From Pseudomonadota bacterium (GTDB lineage Bacteria; Pseudomonadota; Gammaproteobacteria; Steroidobacterales; Steroidobacteraceae): DNA of 64,000 bases. Positions 29,618 through 38,193 of the stretch are shown here, piece after piece. A model generated the notes under the pieces. That model worked only from the letters and a program-made list of their open reading frames with translations. It ran no database searches and was not told the DNA's origin. The stretch spans positions 1 to 64,000 of the forward strand of contig JAKAXA010000008.1 in assembly GCA_021816775.1 (NCBI GenBank), in the 5' to 3' direction. Each line of letters starts with the position of its first letter. The stretch's first letter is position 1. A program made the position numbers and the translations under genes.

Positions 29618-29719
29618 CTACAGCCAGGGCCAGCGGGCCACGGCGATGCCGATCCCGATCGATACCGCGAGCAGCAGTGTGAGGACCAGACCGATGAGGA
29701 AATGGCGCATTGTCCGCAT
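29618..29719 (-). CDS. 33-residue single-helix membrane microprotein (candidate)
   Basis: A short reading frame encodes a basic N-terminus (MRTMRH) followed by one uninterrupted hydrophobic helix of about 20 residues (FLIGLVLTLLLAVSIGIGIA) and a final VARWPWL. This is a textbook N-in single-pass membrane microprotein. It diverges from glgA, with start codons 22 bases apart. No homologue can be named. Length and hydrophobicity support it, but a frame this short can occur by chance, so it remains a candidate. Confidence 0.45.
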   Translation of the reverse strand: MRTMRHFLIGLVLTLLLAVSIGIGIAVARWPWL

Positions 29720-29740
29720 GATAAACCGGAGCACCGCGGG

Positions 29741-31201
29741 ATGAGCCTGGGCGTCGCGCTGCTCGCCTCCGAGGCGACCCCGCTGTCCAAGACCGGCGGG
29801 CTGGCGGACGTCGCCGGAGCGCTCGCCGAGTGCCTGCATGCCGCCGGGCACGATGCCCGCCTGTTCACGCCGGGGTACGCCACGATTGACCGTGAGCGTT
29901 TCGCGCCCCGGCCGCTTGAGGACCTGCAGGACATCCCGCTGCAGCTCGGAGCGCATCGGTACGTCTTTTCAGTGAGCGAGGTACGGCTGCCCGGCTCGGG
30001 CGTCAGCGCCTACCTGATCGAGTGCCCGTCACTCTACGGGCGCGCGAGCCTCTACACCGCCGACCCGGACGAGCACCTGCGCTTCCTCGCCTTCACCCGC
30101 GCATCGCTCATCGCCTGCGCGAAACTCGGCTGGTCACCGGACATTGTGCACTGCAACGACTGGCACACGGCGTTCGGCCCGCTCCTGCTGCGCACGCGAT
30201 TCGCGCGCGAGCCGGCATTTGCGCGCTCGCGCACGGTGCTGACCATTCACAACATCGGCTACCAGGGCGTGTTCGGCGCCGAGGCGGTGGGCGATCTTGA
30301 CCTCGGGGAACAGGTCCATCTGCTGCACCAGGACGATCTGCGCGCCGGGTACATCAACCCGCTGCGCCACGGCATTCTCTACGCCGACGCGCTTACCACC
30401 GTCAGTCCGACCCACGCCCGCGAGATCTGCACCGACGAGTACGGCATGGGCCTGCAGGACTCGCTGCGCATGCGCGAGCGGGATCTCACGGGGATCCTCA
30501 ACGGCGTCGATTACGCCGTGTGGGATCCCCGGTGCGACCACCACCTGACGCGTCACTTCGATGCGCAACACCTCGGCGTCAAGGCTGAACTGAAGCGCGC
30601 TTTCCTGGCGCGGATGGGTTTCACGACGCCCGCAGCCACGCCGCTGGCCGGCATCGTCAGCCGCCTCGCGGTGCAGAAGGGCTTCGAGCTGATGTTCGAC
30701 GTGCTGCCCCCGCTGCTCCAGAAACGCGAGCTCGCCATGATGGTGCTCGGCACCGGCGAGGCGCGCTACGAGCAGTTCTTCACCGAGCTCGCCGAGCAAT
30801 TCCCCGGACGGGTGGTCTTCCAGCGCGGCTACGACGATGCGCTCGCCCACTGGATCGAGGCGACCTCGGACCTGTTTCTGATGCCCTCGCGCTACGAGCC
30901 GTGCGGCCTGAACCAGATGTACAGCCTGCGCTACGGCACGGTGCCGGTGGTGCGGCGCACCGGGGGGCTCGCCGATTCGGTCGAGCACTTCGACCCGGCC
31001 ACGGGCACCGGCACGGGCGTGGTGTTCAACGATTTCGATACCCCCGCCCTCGCCTGGGCGCTGAATACCGCGCTCGACTGGTACGCCGAGCCGCAGCTGT
31101 GGCGGCAGATCATGCGCAACGGCATGGCGCAGGATTTCTCCTGGACCCGCCAGTGCGAGCTGTACGTCAAGATCTACCGGGCACTCGCGCAGGCACAGTG
31201 A
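29741..31201 (+). CDS. glgA: glycogen synthase GlgA
   Basis: The 486-residue GT5 enzyme extends alpha-1,4-glucan from ADP-glucose. The substrate loop KTGGLADV is at 17-24. HNIGYQGVF, the Rossmann-domain SRLAVQKGFEL and the C-terminal SRYEPCGLNQMYSLRYGTVPVVR with the catalytic Glu are all present. The ATG at 29741 gives the canonical bacterial N-terminus (MSLGVALLASEATPLSKTGGL). No other glycogen gene adjoins it; a phosphorylase gene starts 32 kb downstream at 63.5 kb. It converges with the PIN toxin gene. Confidence 0.96.
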   Translation: MSLGVALLASEATPLSKTGGLADVAGALAECLHAAGHDARLFTPGYATIDRERFAPRPLEDLQDIPLQLGAHRYVFSVSEVRLPGSGVSAYLIECPSLYGRASLYTADPDEHLRFLAFTRASLIACAKLGWSPDIVHCNDWHTAFGPLLLRTRFAREPAFARSRTVLTIHNIGYQGVFGAEAVGDLDLGEQVHLLHQDDLRAGYINPLRHGILYADALTTVSPTHAREICTDEYGMGLQDSLRMRERDLTGILNGVDYAVWDPRCDHHLTRHFDAQHLGVKAELKRAFLARMGFTTPAATPLAGIVSRLAVQKGFELMFDVLPPLLQKRELAMMVLGTGEARYEQFFTELAEQFPGRVVFQRGYDDALAHWIEATSDLFLMPSRYEPCGLNQMYSLRYGTVPVVRRTGGLADSVEHFDPATGTGTGVVFNDFDTPALAWALNTALDWYAEPQLWRQIMRNGMAQDFSWTRQCELYVKIYRALAQAQ

Positions 31202-31285
31202 GCCGATTCGCCGCCCGAACTGACGTGCGCTGACGACCGGTCGCGCCGCGGCCGCTTCCGCGAGAGACTTGGAAACGACGACGCG

Positions 31286-31711
31286 CTACGCCGCAATGAC
31301 CGGGAAACCCTCGCGTCGGGCGGCCACAGTCAGGCGATCGTCGAGACAGACCATTTCCAGACTCGACGCATCATGCCCACAGGCCACCAACGCGGCAGCG
31401 AGCTGCAGGCTGTCAGCCGCTCGAAGCGGATGCATGCGTAACAGGCGTTGCGCCGTACGGCGCACCATCTCCGTGGGAAGAATCTCGTGCCAGACGCGAG
31501 CCAACTGCCCGATGGCCGATTGAGCCGCGAGGACATCCCGCTCAGCGAGGCCGCCCTCGCGTTCCCGGCGTGCCAGCGCCGACATCATTTCCACGGGGGT
31601 GCCCCACCACACCAGCACTTCAGGATCTTCCTCGAGATGACTGAACGTCGCCTCGCGGGCAGGCTCATCGACCAGCAACGCAATCAGCGCCGAGGCGTCC
31701 CAGAAGCGCAT
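31286..31711 (-). CDS. vapC: PIN-domain toxin (VapC-type)
   Basis: The 141-residue PIN-domain ribonuclease has acidic active-site residues Asp5 (WDASAL), Glu41 (PVEMMSA), Asp100 (RAADSLQLAAAL) and Asp124/125 (CLDDRL). VapC-type toxins cut tRNA or rRNA in the cytosol and are held by a cognate antitoxin. The start at 31711 lies 10 bases after the antitoxin stop, so the pair is one operon. The antitoxin is Phd/YefM-like rather than a classical VapB. The PIN gene converges on glgA. Confidence 0.9.
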   Translation of the reverse strand: MRFWDASALIALLVDEPAREATFSHLEEDPEVLVWWGTPVEMMSALARREREGGLAERDVLAAQSAIGQLARVWHEILPTEMVRRTAQRLLRMHPLRAADSLQLAAALVACGHDASSLEMVCLDDRLTVAARREGFPVIAA

Positions 31712-31721
31712 GCGGCGTCCC

Positions 31722-32018
31722 TCAGCGATCTTCTGCCCGCTCGGCGCGCAGTGCCTCGAGCAAGCGCGCCGAGCGCGGCAGCGGCCTGGGAAGCGACTGG
31801 CGAAGCCGCTTGACCGACAGTGTGCCTGAGGCAGGTCGGGTAATGCCCTGCGCATCGAGCAGCGCAAGCCGCTTGCTGCCCGCGCCGCTGTCCTCGATGC
31901 GCTCAATCCGAGCAATCGGCACATCTCTATCGTAGATGATCACCGACTGCCCGGCGCGCACCCTGCGCAGGTATGCGCTCAGGGCATTCTTCAATCGCGA
32001 TACGCTGGCCTTTTCCAT
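31722..32018 (-). CDS. Phd/YefM-type antitoxin
   Basis: The 98-residue protein starts MEKASVSRLKNALSAYLRRVRAGQSVIIYDRDVPIARIERIE, the DNA-binding half of Phd/YefM antitoxins, followed by a basic C-terminal tail that should clamp the toxin. It represses its own promoter in known systems. The ATG at 32018 was chosen because the Phd fold begins there and a near-perfect promoter with an overlapping palindrome ends exactly at this codon; upstream in-frame sequence lacks similarity. It precedes the PIN toxin gene by 10 bases. Confidence 0.88.
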   Translation of the reverse strand: MEKASVSRLKNALSAYLRRVRAGQSVIIYDRDVPIARIERIEDSGAGSKRLALLDAQGITRPASGTLSVKRLRQSLPRPLPRSARLLEALRAERAEDR

Positions 32019-32020
32019 TT

Positions 32021-32052
32021 GGCTATTATAGCCATTCCGACGGCCGCGGCAA
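32021..32052 (-). promoter_or_regulatory. leaderless promoter and operator palindrome of the toxin-antitoxin operon
   Basis: Read leftward there is a -35 TTGCCG (32052-32047), a 16-base spacer and a consensus -10 TATAAT (32030-32025). The -10 lies inside a perfect 13-base palindrome GGCTATAATAGCC (32033-32021). Six bases separate the -10 from the antitoxin ATG at 32018, so transcription should begin at the start codon. The palindrome over the -10 is well placed for autorepression by the antitoxin or the toxin-antitoxin complex. Confidence 0.75.
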
Positions 32053-32714
32053 TGCACGACGGACACGATCTTCAGCTTCAACGGTACATAGCCTCTCACG
32101 CGTCGTCACGATCGTCGCCAGCAGCAATCGGCAGGCAACGAGGCAGACGACCGGCATATCAGGCATGTGAGCACAATTGATCTCGGCACGGGGGACCCGA
32201 CATTCACCAGCGTCGGCGTCCCGGCCGTGTGCGCCCGCGGCACACTCCCGGCTGTGACGGCCGGATGAGCGATTGGCGTGCAGCCACAATCGTGCCTGCG
32301 CGTGGCGGCAATGCCGCACTTTGCGGCTTTCACCATTTCACCGCCGGTCGGACCCCAGACCCACGCACTGTACGGCCCGTCGTCCCGGCGGCAAGAGTCT
32401 TGAGGCGCGGGGCAGTCGCCGCATGCTTTCGAACCAACACGGCAGCTCAATCGCTCGCCCAGAAAAGCCATCGGATGATTTGCTGCAGATCCGCGCGCGG
32501 CTTCACCATTGCCGTCCCGCCTGGACGCTGCGCACGGGGCTAACAAACGACGGAGTGGCGAGTTTCGGGATTCACCGCAACGCACGGCTGGCGTATGATC
32601 GCCTTCCCGGCGTGGACCGGGCGGACCGACGTCTCCGAACACTGAACGGCGATCGGGATTGCGAGCCTGCGTTGGCCGGGACCGTTGGCCATCGAGTCAA
32701 AGAGGGATTGCATC
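32053..32714. other. gap of about 660 bases with no recognised gene
   Basis: Several open frames occur on both strands but none has recognisable sequence, a good ribosome-binding site or consistent composition. The last 150 bases should hold the promoter of the beta-barrel gene at 32715. The stretch marks the start of the low-density accessory region. Confidence 0.5.
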
Positions 32715-33389
32715 ATGACTGCGAATCGGCGTGCACGCTTCTTCTCGCGTCTCGCACTCTCCGTGACGCTCGGCGCACTCTCGACGGCACTCGTGCCACC
32801 GGCGTGTGCCGCAGCCAACCTCGTCAGCTTCTACATTGGGGGCGCGTACGGGCATGCCGACGTCACCGCGCCGACGGCGGAGTTGTTTCATTCCCGCGTC
32901 ATCAGCCCCGGCGGCATCGACCTGGGACATTCCGCGTACCAGATCATGCTAGGCATGCGCGTGCTGCCCCTGCTGGGATTCGAGATGGACTACCTGGACC
33001 TCGGCACGGTCAGCGGCTCACCCGGATCGTTCTATGGCAGTGCGATCCGCGCGAAGGTCACGCAGAGGGGAGAAGCGGCCTTCGCCGTCATCTATCTGCC
33101 GGTGCCGGTGGTCAAACTGTATCTGAAGGCAGGCGTTGCGCGGCTGACCAGCGAAGTGCACGGCACGTTCGCCGGCACGACCTGCCCGGCGGGCGTCTTC
33201 TGTTTCGTGCAAGCAATCCTCCCGCCGTCACAAGGCGCTTTCAGCACCTCGGCCATCACACCGGCGCTCGGCGGCGGCCTGCAATGGACACACGGCCACT
33301 GGGGCATACGCGCCGAGTACGAACGGTTTACAGCCCTCGGTGTGCATCCCGATCTGGTGTCGGTCGGCGTCATCTGGACGTTCCTCTAG
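32715..33389 (+). CDS. small outer-membrane beta-barrel protein, copy 1
   Basis: The 224-residue protein has a signal peptide ending about ...VPPACAA, followed by alternating strands such as LVSFYIGGAYGHADV, YQIMLGMRVLPLLGFEMDYLDLG and YLKAGVARL. It ends in ...VHPDLVSVGVIWTFL with a terminal Leu after Phe. The pattern fits an eight-stranded OmpW/OmpA-like barrel. AGAGGG precedes the ATG at 32715 by a good distance. It is a paralogue of the barrel at 45.3 kb: GEAAFAVIYLPVPV and RAEYERFTALGVHP recur almost unchanged there. The MocR regulator gene downstream on the same strand may be related to its control. Confidence 0.8.
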   Translation: MTANRRARFFSRLALSVTLGALSTALVPPACAAANLVSFYIGGAYGHADVTAPTAELFHSRVISPGGIDLGHSAYQIMLGMRVLPLLGFEMDYLDLGTVSGSPGSFYGSAIRAKVTQRGEAAFAVIYLPVPVVKLYLKAGVARLTSEVHGTFAGTTCPAGVFCFVQAILPPSQGAFSTSAITPALGGGLQWTHGHWGIRAEYERFTALGVHPDLVSVGVIWTFL

Positions 33390-33924
33390 CATCGTCAGCT
33401 CAGACCGTGGCGAGTCTGCCCGCCCGCGGGGCGTGCCTGATCACCGCCGACACTCAGCGCGCCTCGCGAGAGGTGCGTCGCTCGTTGCCGCGCGTCCTCG
33501 CGATCGCCTCGACGCCGGCGTTCTCCGACACGGGCCGTGAAACACCCTGCCGCGCAAGCGGTTCGACGCTCCCGAGCCGCGACCCCGGCGGGCGAGCCCG
33601 CTGAAAGAGGGCAGGCGCGGCGTCTGACGGCTCTATCAGAGCGGCCACGGACGCCAGCGTATACTGTCGGCTCAATCGGCACAGCAACACTCGCACTCCC
33701 CGATGAAACCAACTGTGCTCCCACCCGAACGCTCAGCGGCGCCGAAGCGCGGCCATGCGGTCGCCAGTGCGCATATCTCGGGCGACTCCGGTCGCGTTGC
33801 CGCTGCGGCGAAGTTACGGGGCACGGACGATGCAGCCGCCGCGGCGAGGCCCGCCCATCGGAGCGCGCCGCCTCCGAGCGGGACGGGAGCTCCCACCGCG
33901 CAAGTCAAGGGCGCTGCTGCAAGA
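33390..33924. other. gap of about 535 bases upstream of MocR copy 1
   Basis: No separate gene is supported. A -10-like TATACT is at 33660-33665. An in-frame ATG at 33703 would give the following MocR gene a 74-residue Ala/Pro/Arg-rich extension not shared by its paralogues, so this stretch may be leader or an unusual N-terminus. Confidence 0.4.
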
Positions 33925-35376
33925 ATGCCGCTGTCAAAACTTCCGCTTGACGGCATCGGCGCGTTGTACGAGCAGGTTGCGCGTGCGCTGAGGCACGCCA
34001 TTCTGCAGGGGCACCTCTCTGCCGGCGAGCGCATGCCAGCGACCCGGACCCTCGCTCAGATGTTGGGCGTGTCGCGCAACACCATCGCCACCGCGTACGA
34101 AATGCTCCGTGCGGACCAGCTGACGGTGGCCTACGAGCGCTCGGGCACTCGGGTGGCCGACATGGCATCCGTTCCCACCGAAGCGAGGCGGGATGCGGTC
34201 ACGCCGCCGCAGTCGCGCTACGCCGCACGCCTGCGCGAGCTGCGCCCGAGCGGGCTTGGACGGCACCGCGAAGGCCTGCCTTACGATCTGCACTATGGCG
34301 ATCCGCCGCACAATCCCGCCCTGGTGCGCTCCTGGAGCCGGCGGCTGCTCGCCGCGGCCCGCATCGCCGGGCCGTTTTACCCGGATGCCAAGGGTTTTCC
34401 GCCGCTGCGCCGGGCACTGGTCGAGTATCTGGCACGACGGCGCGGCATCACGTGCAGCGCATCCGATGTCCTGATCGTCGGCGGCACGCAACAGGCCATT
34501 GCGCTCAGCCTGCGCACCCTGGTCGACGAGGGGGACACGGTCGCAATCGAGGAGCCGCACTATCAGCACCTCAAGCAGGCCATCACCGCCCATGGCGCGC
34601 GCAGCGTCGGCATTCCCACGGACGAGAGCGGAATCGTGACCTCCGAGCTGCGCCGGCATCGGGCACGGCTCATCTGCGTCACGCCATCGCATCAGTTTCC
34701 CTCGGGGGCGGTTCTCACCCTCGAGCGGCGCCTCGAGCTGCTCGACATCGCGGCCAGCGACGGCAGCTGGATCCTGGAGGACGATTACGACAGCGAGTTT
34801 CACTACCACGGCCGGCCGCTCGCGGCGCTGCGCTCGCTCGATCTGTCCGCCCGCGTGGTGTACGTGGGCACGTTCTCCAAGACGCTGTTCCCCTCATTGC
34901 GCCTCGGATTCATCGTCACCCCTCCCGGATTGCGCGAGGACTTCATCAAGGCGAAGCGGTTGGCCGATCTGGGCAGTCCCGCCGTCGAGCAGGCCGCGCT
35001 CGCCACCTTCATCCGCAGCCGCCAGTTCGAAAAGAACCTGCGCAAGACGGTGCTCGAGCTGAATGAGCGCCGCCGCATTCTCATCGACGGACTAGTGCGC
35101 CACGGCCGCGGACGCCTGCAGATCAACGACACAGGAGCGGGCGTGCACATCGTCGTGTGGCTGACAACGTTGTCGTACCCGCAGCTCGAGCGGCTGATCG
35201 AGCTCGCTCTGCGCCGCGGACTCGGGCTCTATCCCATTCACCCGCACTATCACTCGCTGCCGGCGCGCCCGGGGCTGCTCCTCGGCTATGCGGGCGTTCC
35301 CGCGGAGGCGCTGAGTCGGGCCACCGAGATATTCGGCGAGTGCCTGGACGCGGTGGAGAATGCCCGCGGGCGCTGA
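33925..35376 (+). CDS. MocR-family regulator (GntR HTH plus aminotransferase-like domain), copy 1
   Basis: The 483-residue protein has an N-terminal GntR winged helix (YEQVARALRHAILQGHLSAGERMPATRTLA, RNTIATAYEML) and a PLP fold-I domain from about residue 115. The PLP-domain signatures are complete: EPHYQ, TPSHQFPSG, EDDYDSEF with the pyridine-nitrogen Asp286, and GTFSKTLFP with Lys319. Relatives such as GabR and TauR sense an amino compound through PLP chemistry and activate nearby genes. The effector here is unknown. The start at 33925 aligns with the paralogue at 42.7 kb (MPLSKL versus MLLSKF); a start at 33703 is possible. Confidence 0.9.
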   Translation: MPLSKLPLDGIGALYEQVARALRHAILQGHLSAGERMPATRTLAQMLGVSRNTIATAYEMLRADQLTVAYERSGTRVADMASVPTEARRDAVTPPQSRYAARLRELRPSGLGRHREGLPYDLHYGDPPHNPALVRSWSRRLLAAARIAGPFYPDAKGFPPLRRALVEYLARRRGITCSASDVLIVGGTQQAIALSLRTLVDEGDTVAIEEPHYQHLKQAITAHGARSVGIPTDESGIVTSELRRHRARLICVTPSHQFPSGAVLTLERRLELLDIAASDGSWILEDDYDSEFHYHGRPLAALRSLDLSARVVYVGTFSKTLFPSLRLGFIVTPPGLREDFIKAKRLADLGSPAVEQAALATFIRSRQFEKNLRKTVLELNERRRILIDGLVRHGRGRLQINDTGAGVHIVVWLTTLSYPQLERLIELALRRGLGLYPIHPHYHSLPARPGLLLGYAGVPAEALSRATEIFGECLDAVENARGR

Positions 35377-35420
35377 TCGTGGGGTGAAGGAAGCCGCCGG
35401 ATGGACTGCGCGCAAATACG

Positions 35421-36224
35421 CTAGTGCCGGGCCACGGCGAGCCATCGCGCACCGCGGTAGGACTCGGCCACCACCCAGCCGCCGGCGGTGAGCGCCGCGG
35501 ACACGGCAAGCTCGCTCCATTGGCCGAGATCCGCTCGCCCCGCCGCCACGACCGGCACCCACACCAGCAGCGTGAATAGGCCCATCTGCACGGCCGAGAG
35601 TGCGGCCGCGAGCCGCGCGTACACGCCAACGAGCACGGCGGCACCCGCTGCAATATAGGCACTGCCGGTGAAGTAGGCCCAAATCATGTGTGCCGGCAGC
35701 CAGGCCGGCACCAGCGGCGCGGTCAATTGAAGGTAGGCAAAATGAGACAGGCCGAACGCGAGGAGGGCGAGGCCGTAGAGACGCCTCGCGAGGCGCACAC
35801 CGCGCTCATCGGCAATGAACCCGAGCCACCGCCTGTCCCAGCGCCCGGCGAGCCAGACGTACAGCACCCACGCGCCCGCGACGATGACCGCGGTTTCGCC
35901 GCAGCTTTCGTAGTTCACTTCCACCAAGGGCGTGCGCAGAACGTAGGGCAGCTTGACCAGCGCGAGCCAAGCCACAAGATAGGCGAACAGAGCGCGCGCG
36001 GCAGGCGCGGCGGAGGGCCGCCACAACAGGCCGAGCCCGCCCGCGAGCGAGACGAGGGCGCAGAGGTAGGCCAGGGCTTCCCGCAACGGTGCCCCATGCG
36101 GCACGGAGTCCCAAATGCCCACGAACCCACCCCTGGCGAGACCCCAGACACCGACGGCAATGAGGATCAATGCGAAGGCGGCATGGCCGGCGCTCGCGAT
36201 GCGCACCGCTGCGAGCTTCGGCAT
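35421..36224 (-). CDS. polytopic membrane protein with DoxX-like character
   Basis: The 267-residue product has about eight hydrophobic segments, including AFALILIAVGVWGLA, ALAYLCALVSLAGGLGLLW, FAYLVAWLALVKLPYVL and a late AALTAGGWVVAESY. FAYLQLTAPLVPAWLPAHMIWAYFTG resembles DoxX/DUF-type small quinone-linked membrane proteins; function unknown. The ATG at 36224 is chosen because GGGAG lies five bases upstream; a GTG at 36305 would add 27 Pro/Gly-rich residues. It sits between two MocR genes, tail to tail with copy 1, and may be a regulatory target of one of them. Confidence 0.75.
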   Translation of the reverse strand: MPKLAAVRIASAGHAAFALILIAVGVWGLARGGFVGIWDSVPHGAPLREALAYLCALVSLAGGLGLLWRPSAAPAARALFAYLVAWLALVKLPYVLRTPLVEVNYESCGETAVIVAGAWVLYVWLAGRWDRRWLGFIADERGVRLARRLYGLALLAFGLSHFAYLQLTAPLVPAWLPAHMIWAYFTGSAYIAAGAAVLVGVYARLAAALSAVQMGLFTLLVWVPVVAAGRADLGQWSELAVSAALTAGGWVVAESYRGARWLAVARH

Positions 36225-36654
36225 CTGGACTCCCGCGGATCCCGGTGCGACTGCTGCCGCGCCAGGGTCCCATTGCGGGGACGGTTCAGGGTCCGAGCCG
36301 GTCACTGACTGCTCCTGCTCTTCTCTTGATCAGTCTGCCCCGACAGAATCCGCCCGCTCGAGGCACAGGTGCCGCCGCCTGACCCGCTCGCTTCAGCCGA
36401 CCGAGGGACACGGGCGCTGAACTGCCGTGCCACAGCAGACCCCAGCGCACCCTCCCAGAGCCGCAAACGGCCAGCGCGAGAGGAAATTCTGGTTCCAGAC
36501 GTCGGAGTGCGGATGCAGGCCACCGCCGCATCGAGGCGGCTGGCGAATCGAGGGGCGAGCCGATTTTTCGATCGTGGCGCCCGACCCTGTTCCCGATTCA
36601 CACCCTCTGCCTGGCGGTGTTTGCATGAGCGGGCGGCAGTGTACGCCGCTGCGC
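36225..36654. other. gap of about 430 bases between the membrane protein and MocR copy 2
   Basis: No gene was recognised on either strand. It should contain the leftward promoter of the membrane-protein gene and the end of the MocR copy 2 transcript. No clear terminator was found. Confidence 0.45.
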
Positions 36655-38193
36655 TCAAAAGTGGCGCCTCTCGCCCTGCTCTTCGAGCTCATCGAGACAC
36701 TCGCCGAGGAGTTCACCGGCCCGCTCGAGCGCATCGGCGGACAATCCCGCGTAGCCCAACAGCAGCCCGGGGCGCTCCGGGGGATTCAGATAGTACGGGT
36801 GCATCGGATACAGACCGAGGCCACGCTCGGCGGCGAGCTCGACCAGCCGGGTGATCTGGGGGTATGTCAACTGCCGCAGCCACACGACCACGTGAGTGCC
36901 CGCGTGTGTCTCCTGCACCGCGAGGCGCTCGCCGCCATGGCGGCGAAGCGAATTCACGAACACCGTGCGCCGGCGTTCGAGCTCGGCGACGGTCCGCCGC
37001 AGGTAGCTCTCGAACTGGCGAGTGCGCATGAAGGCCGCCAGGGCGGCCTGCTCCGCCAGCGGACTGCCGAGGTCGTCGAGCCTTTTGATGGCACACAGAT
37101 CATCGCGCAGACCGGCAGGACAAACGACGTAGCCGAGCCGCATCGCGGGGAAAAGGGTCTTGGAGAATGTCCCCATGTAGATCACCCGTCCCGACAGGTC
37201 AAGGGAACGCAGCGCCGCAATCGGCTGGTCGCGGTAGTGGAACTCGCCGTTGTAGTTGGCCTCGAGAATCCAGCTATCCTGACGGGAGGCGATATCGAGC
37301 AGCGCGGCGCGGCGCTCCAGGCTCATGACGGCTCCGGCGGGGAACGACTCCGACGGCGAGACACAGATCAACCGCGCGTTGTGTCGGGCAAGATCGTCCG
37401 TCACCATGCCATGCTCGTCGGTGCGCACGCCAGCGACGGATACACCGTGCGCGCTCAGCGCCTGCAGCAACTGCGGAGCATGAGGATCCTCGATGGCGAC
37501 CGTATCGCCCTCGTCGAGGACAGTGCGAATCGCGACCGTGATGGCCTGCTGCGCCCCGCTGACGATCAGAATGTCGCTCTCCGCGCACACCACTCCACGG
37601 CGTCGCGCCAGGTAGTCGGAAATTGCGGCGCGCAACGGACGGAAGCCCTGCGAATCAGGGTACCGCGGGCCGGCGAGCCGCGCGGCTGCAGCCAGCTTGC
37701 GTCTCCACAACGGTATCAGCTCCGGCCCGAACGGCGGATCGCAGCGCAGGTCATAGCGCAGGCTCTCACGCTGTCGCCCCGGCGCGCTCAGTCGAAGCTT
37801 GCGTACGCGCGCCGCATAGCGCGACTGCGGCTCCACGACTCTTGATGCCGGCGAGGATCGTGGGGGCAGGGGAATGTCGGCCACGCGGGTCCCGCAGCGC
37901 TCGCGCGAGATCGTCAGCTGCCCGGCGCCGAGGATTTCGTAGGCCGTCGTGACCGTGTTGCGGGACAGACCGAGGGATTCGGCCAGCGCCCGTGTCGACG
38001 GCAAGCGCTCTCCGACCTGGAAGTGACCTTCGACGATCGCTCGCCTCAGCACGCGGGCGAGCTGCTCGTAGAGTCTGCCGCGACCGTCGGGCGGAAATTT
38101 CCGCAGCAGCGTCGCCGCGTCGGCGCCGGATCGGACCGGTAAAGCCGGCGGCCTCGACCGCGGCCTTCGCCACGTTGCTATCCGCTCTGGCAT
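36655..38193 (-). CDS. MocR-family regulator copy 2, degenerate PLP domain
   Basis: The 512-residue protein aligns end to end with its two paralogues. The winged helix is intact (LYEQLARVLRRAIVEGHFQVGERLPSTRALA, RNTVTTAYEIL) and the PLP lysine is kept (GTFSKTLFP, Lys345). Three PLP-domain signatures are changed: PHY becomes PHA (238), PSHQFPSG becomes PSESFPAG, and the EDDYDSEF block reads EANYNGEF, so the Asp that normally contacts the pyridine nitrogen is Ala312. The paralogues start at MLLSKF/MPLSKL; here the matching codon is ACG (38112-38110) and translation must start upstream at ATG 38193. It may be an apo-regulator, a sensor of another ligand, or a gene in decay. Confidence 0.85.
   Translation of the reverse strand: MPERIATWRRPRSRPPALPVRSGADAATLLRKFPPDGRGRLYEQLARVLRRAIVEGHFQVGERLPSTRALAESLGLSRNTVTTAYEILGAGQLTISRERCGTRVADIPLPPRSSPASRVVEPQSRYAARVRKLRLSAPGRQRESLRYDLRCDPPFGPELIPLWRRKLAAAARLAGPRYPDSQGFRPLRAAISDYLARRRGVVCAESDILIVSGAQQAITVAIRTVLDEGDTVAIEDPHAPQLLQALSAHGVSVAGVRTDEHGMVTDDLARHNARLICVSPSESFPAGAVMSLERRAALLDIASRQDSWILEANYNGEFHYRDQPIAALRSLDLSGRVIYMGTFSKTLFPAMRLGYVVCPAGLRDDLCAIKRLDDLGSPLAEQAALAAFMRTRQFESYLRRTVAELERRRTVFVNSLRRHGGERLAVQETHAGTHVVVWLRQLTYPQITRLVELAAERGLGLYPMHPYYLNPPERPGLLLGYAGLSADALERAGELLGECLDELEEQGERRHF

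Noticed and set aside
33703-33924. 74-residue N-terminal extension of MocR copy 1 from ATG 33703
   Set aside because: The segment is low-complexity Ala/Pro/Arg sequence absent from the paralogues, and the aligned N-terminus begins at 33925. It remains possible because a -10-like TATACT lies at 33660.
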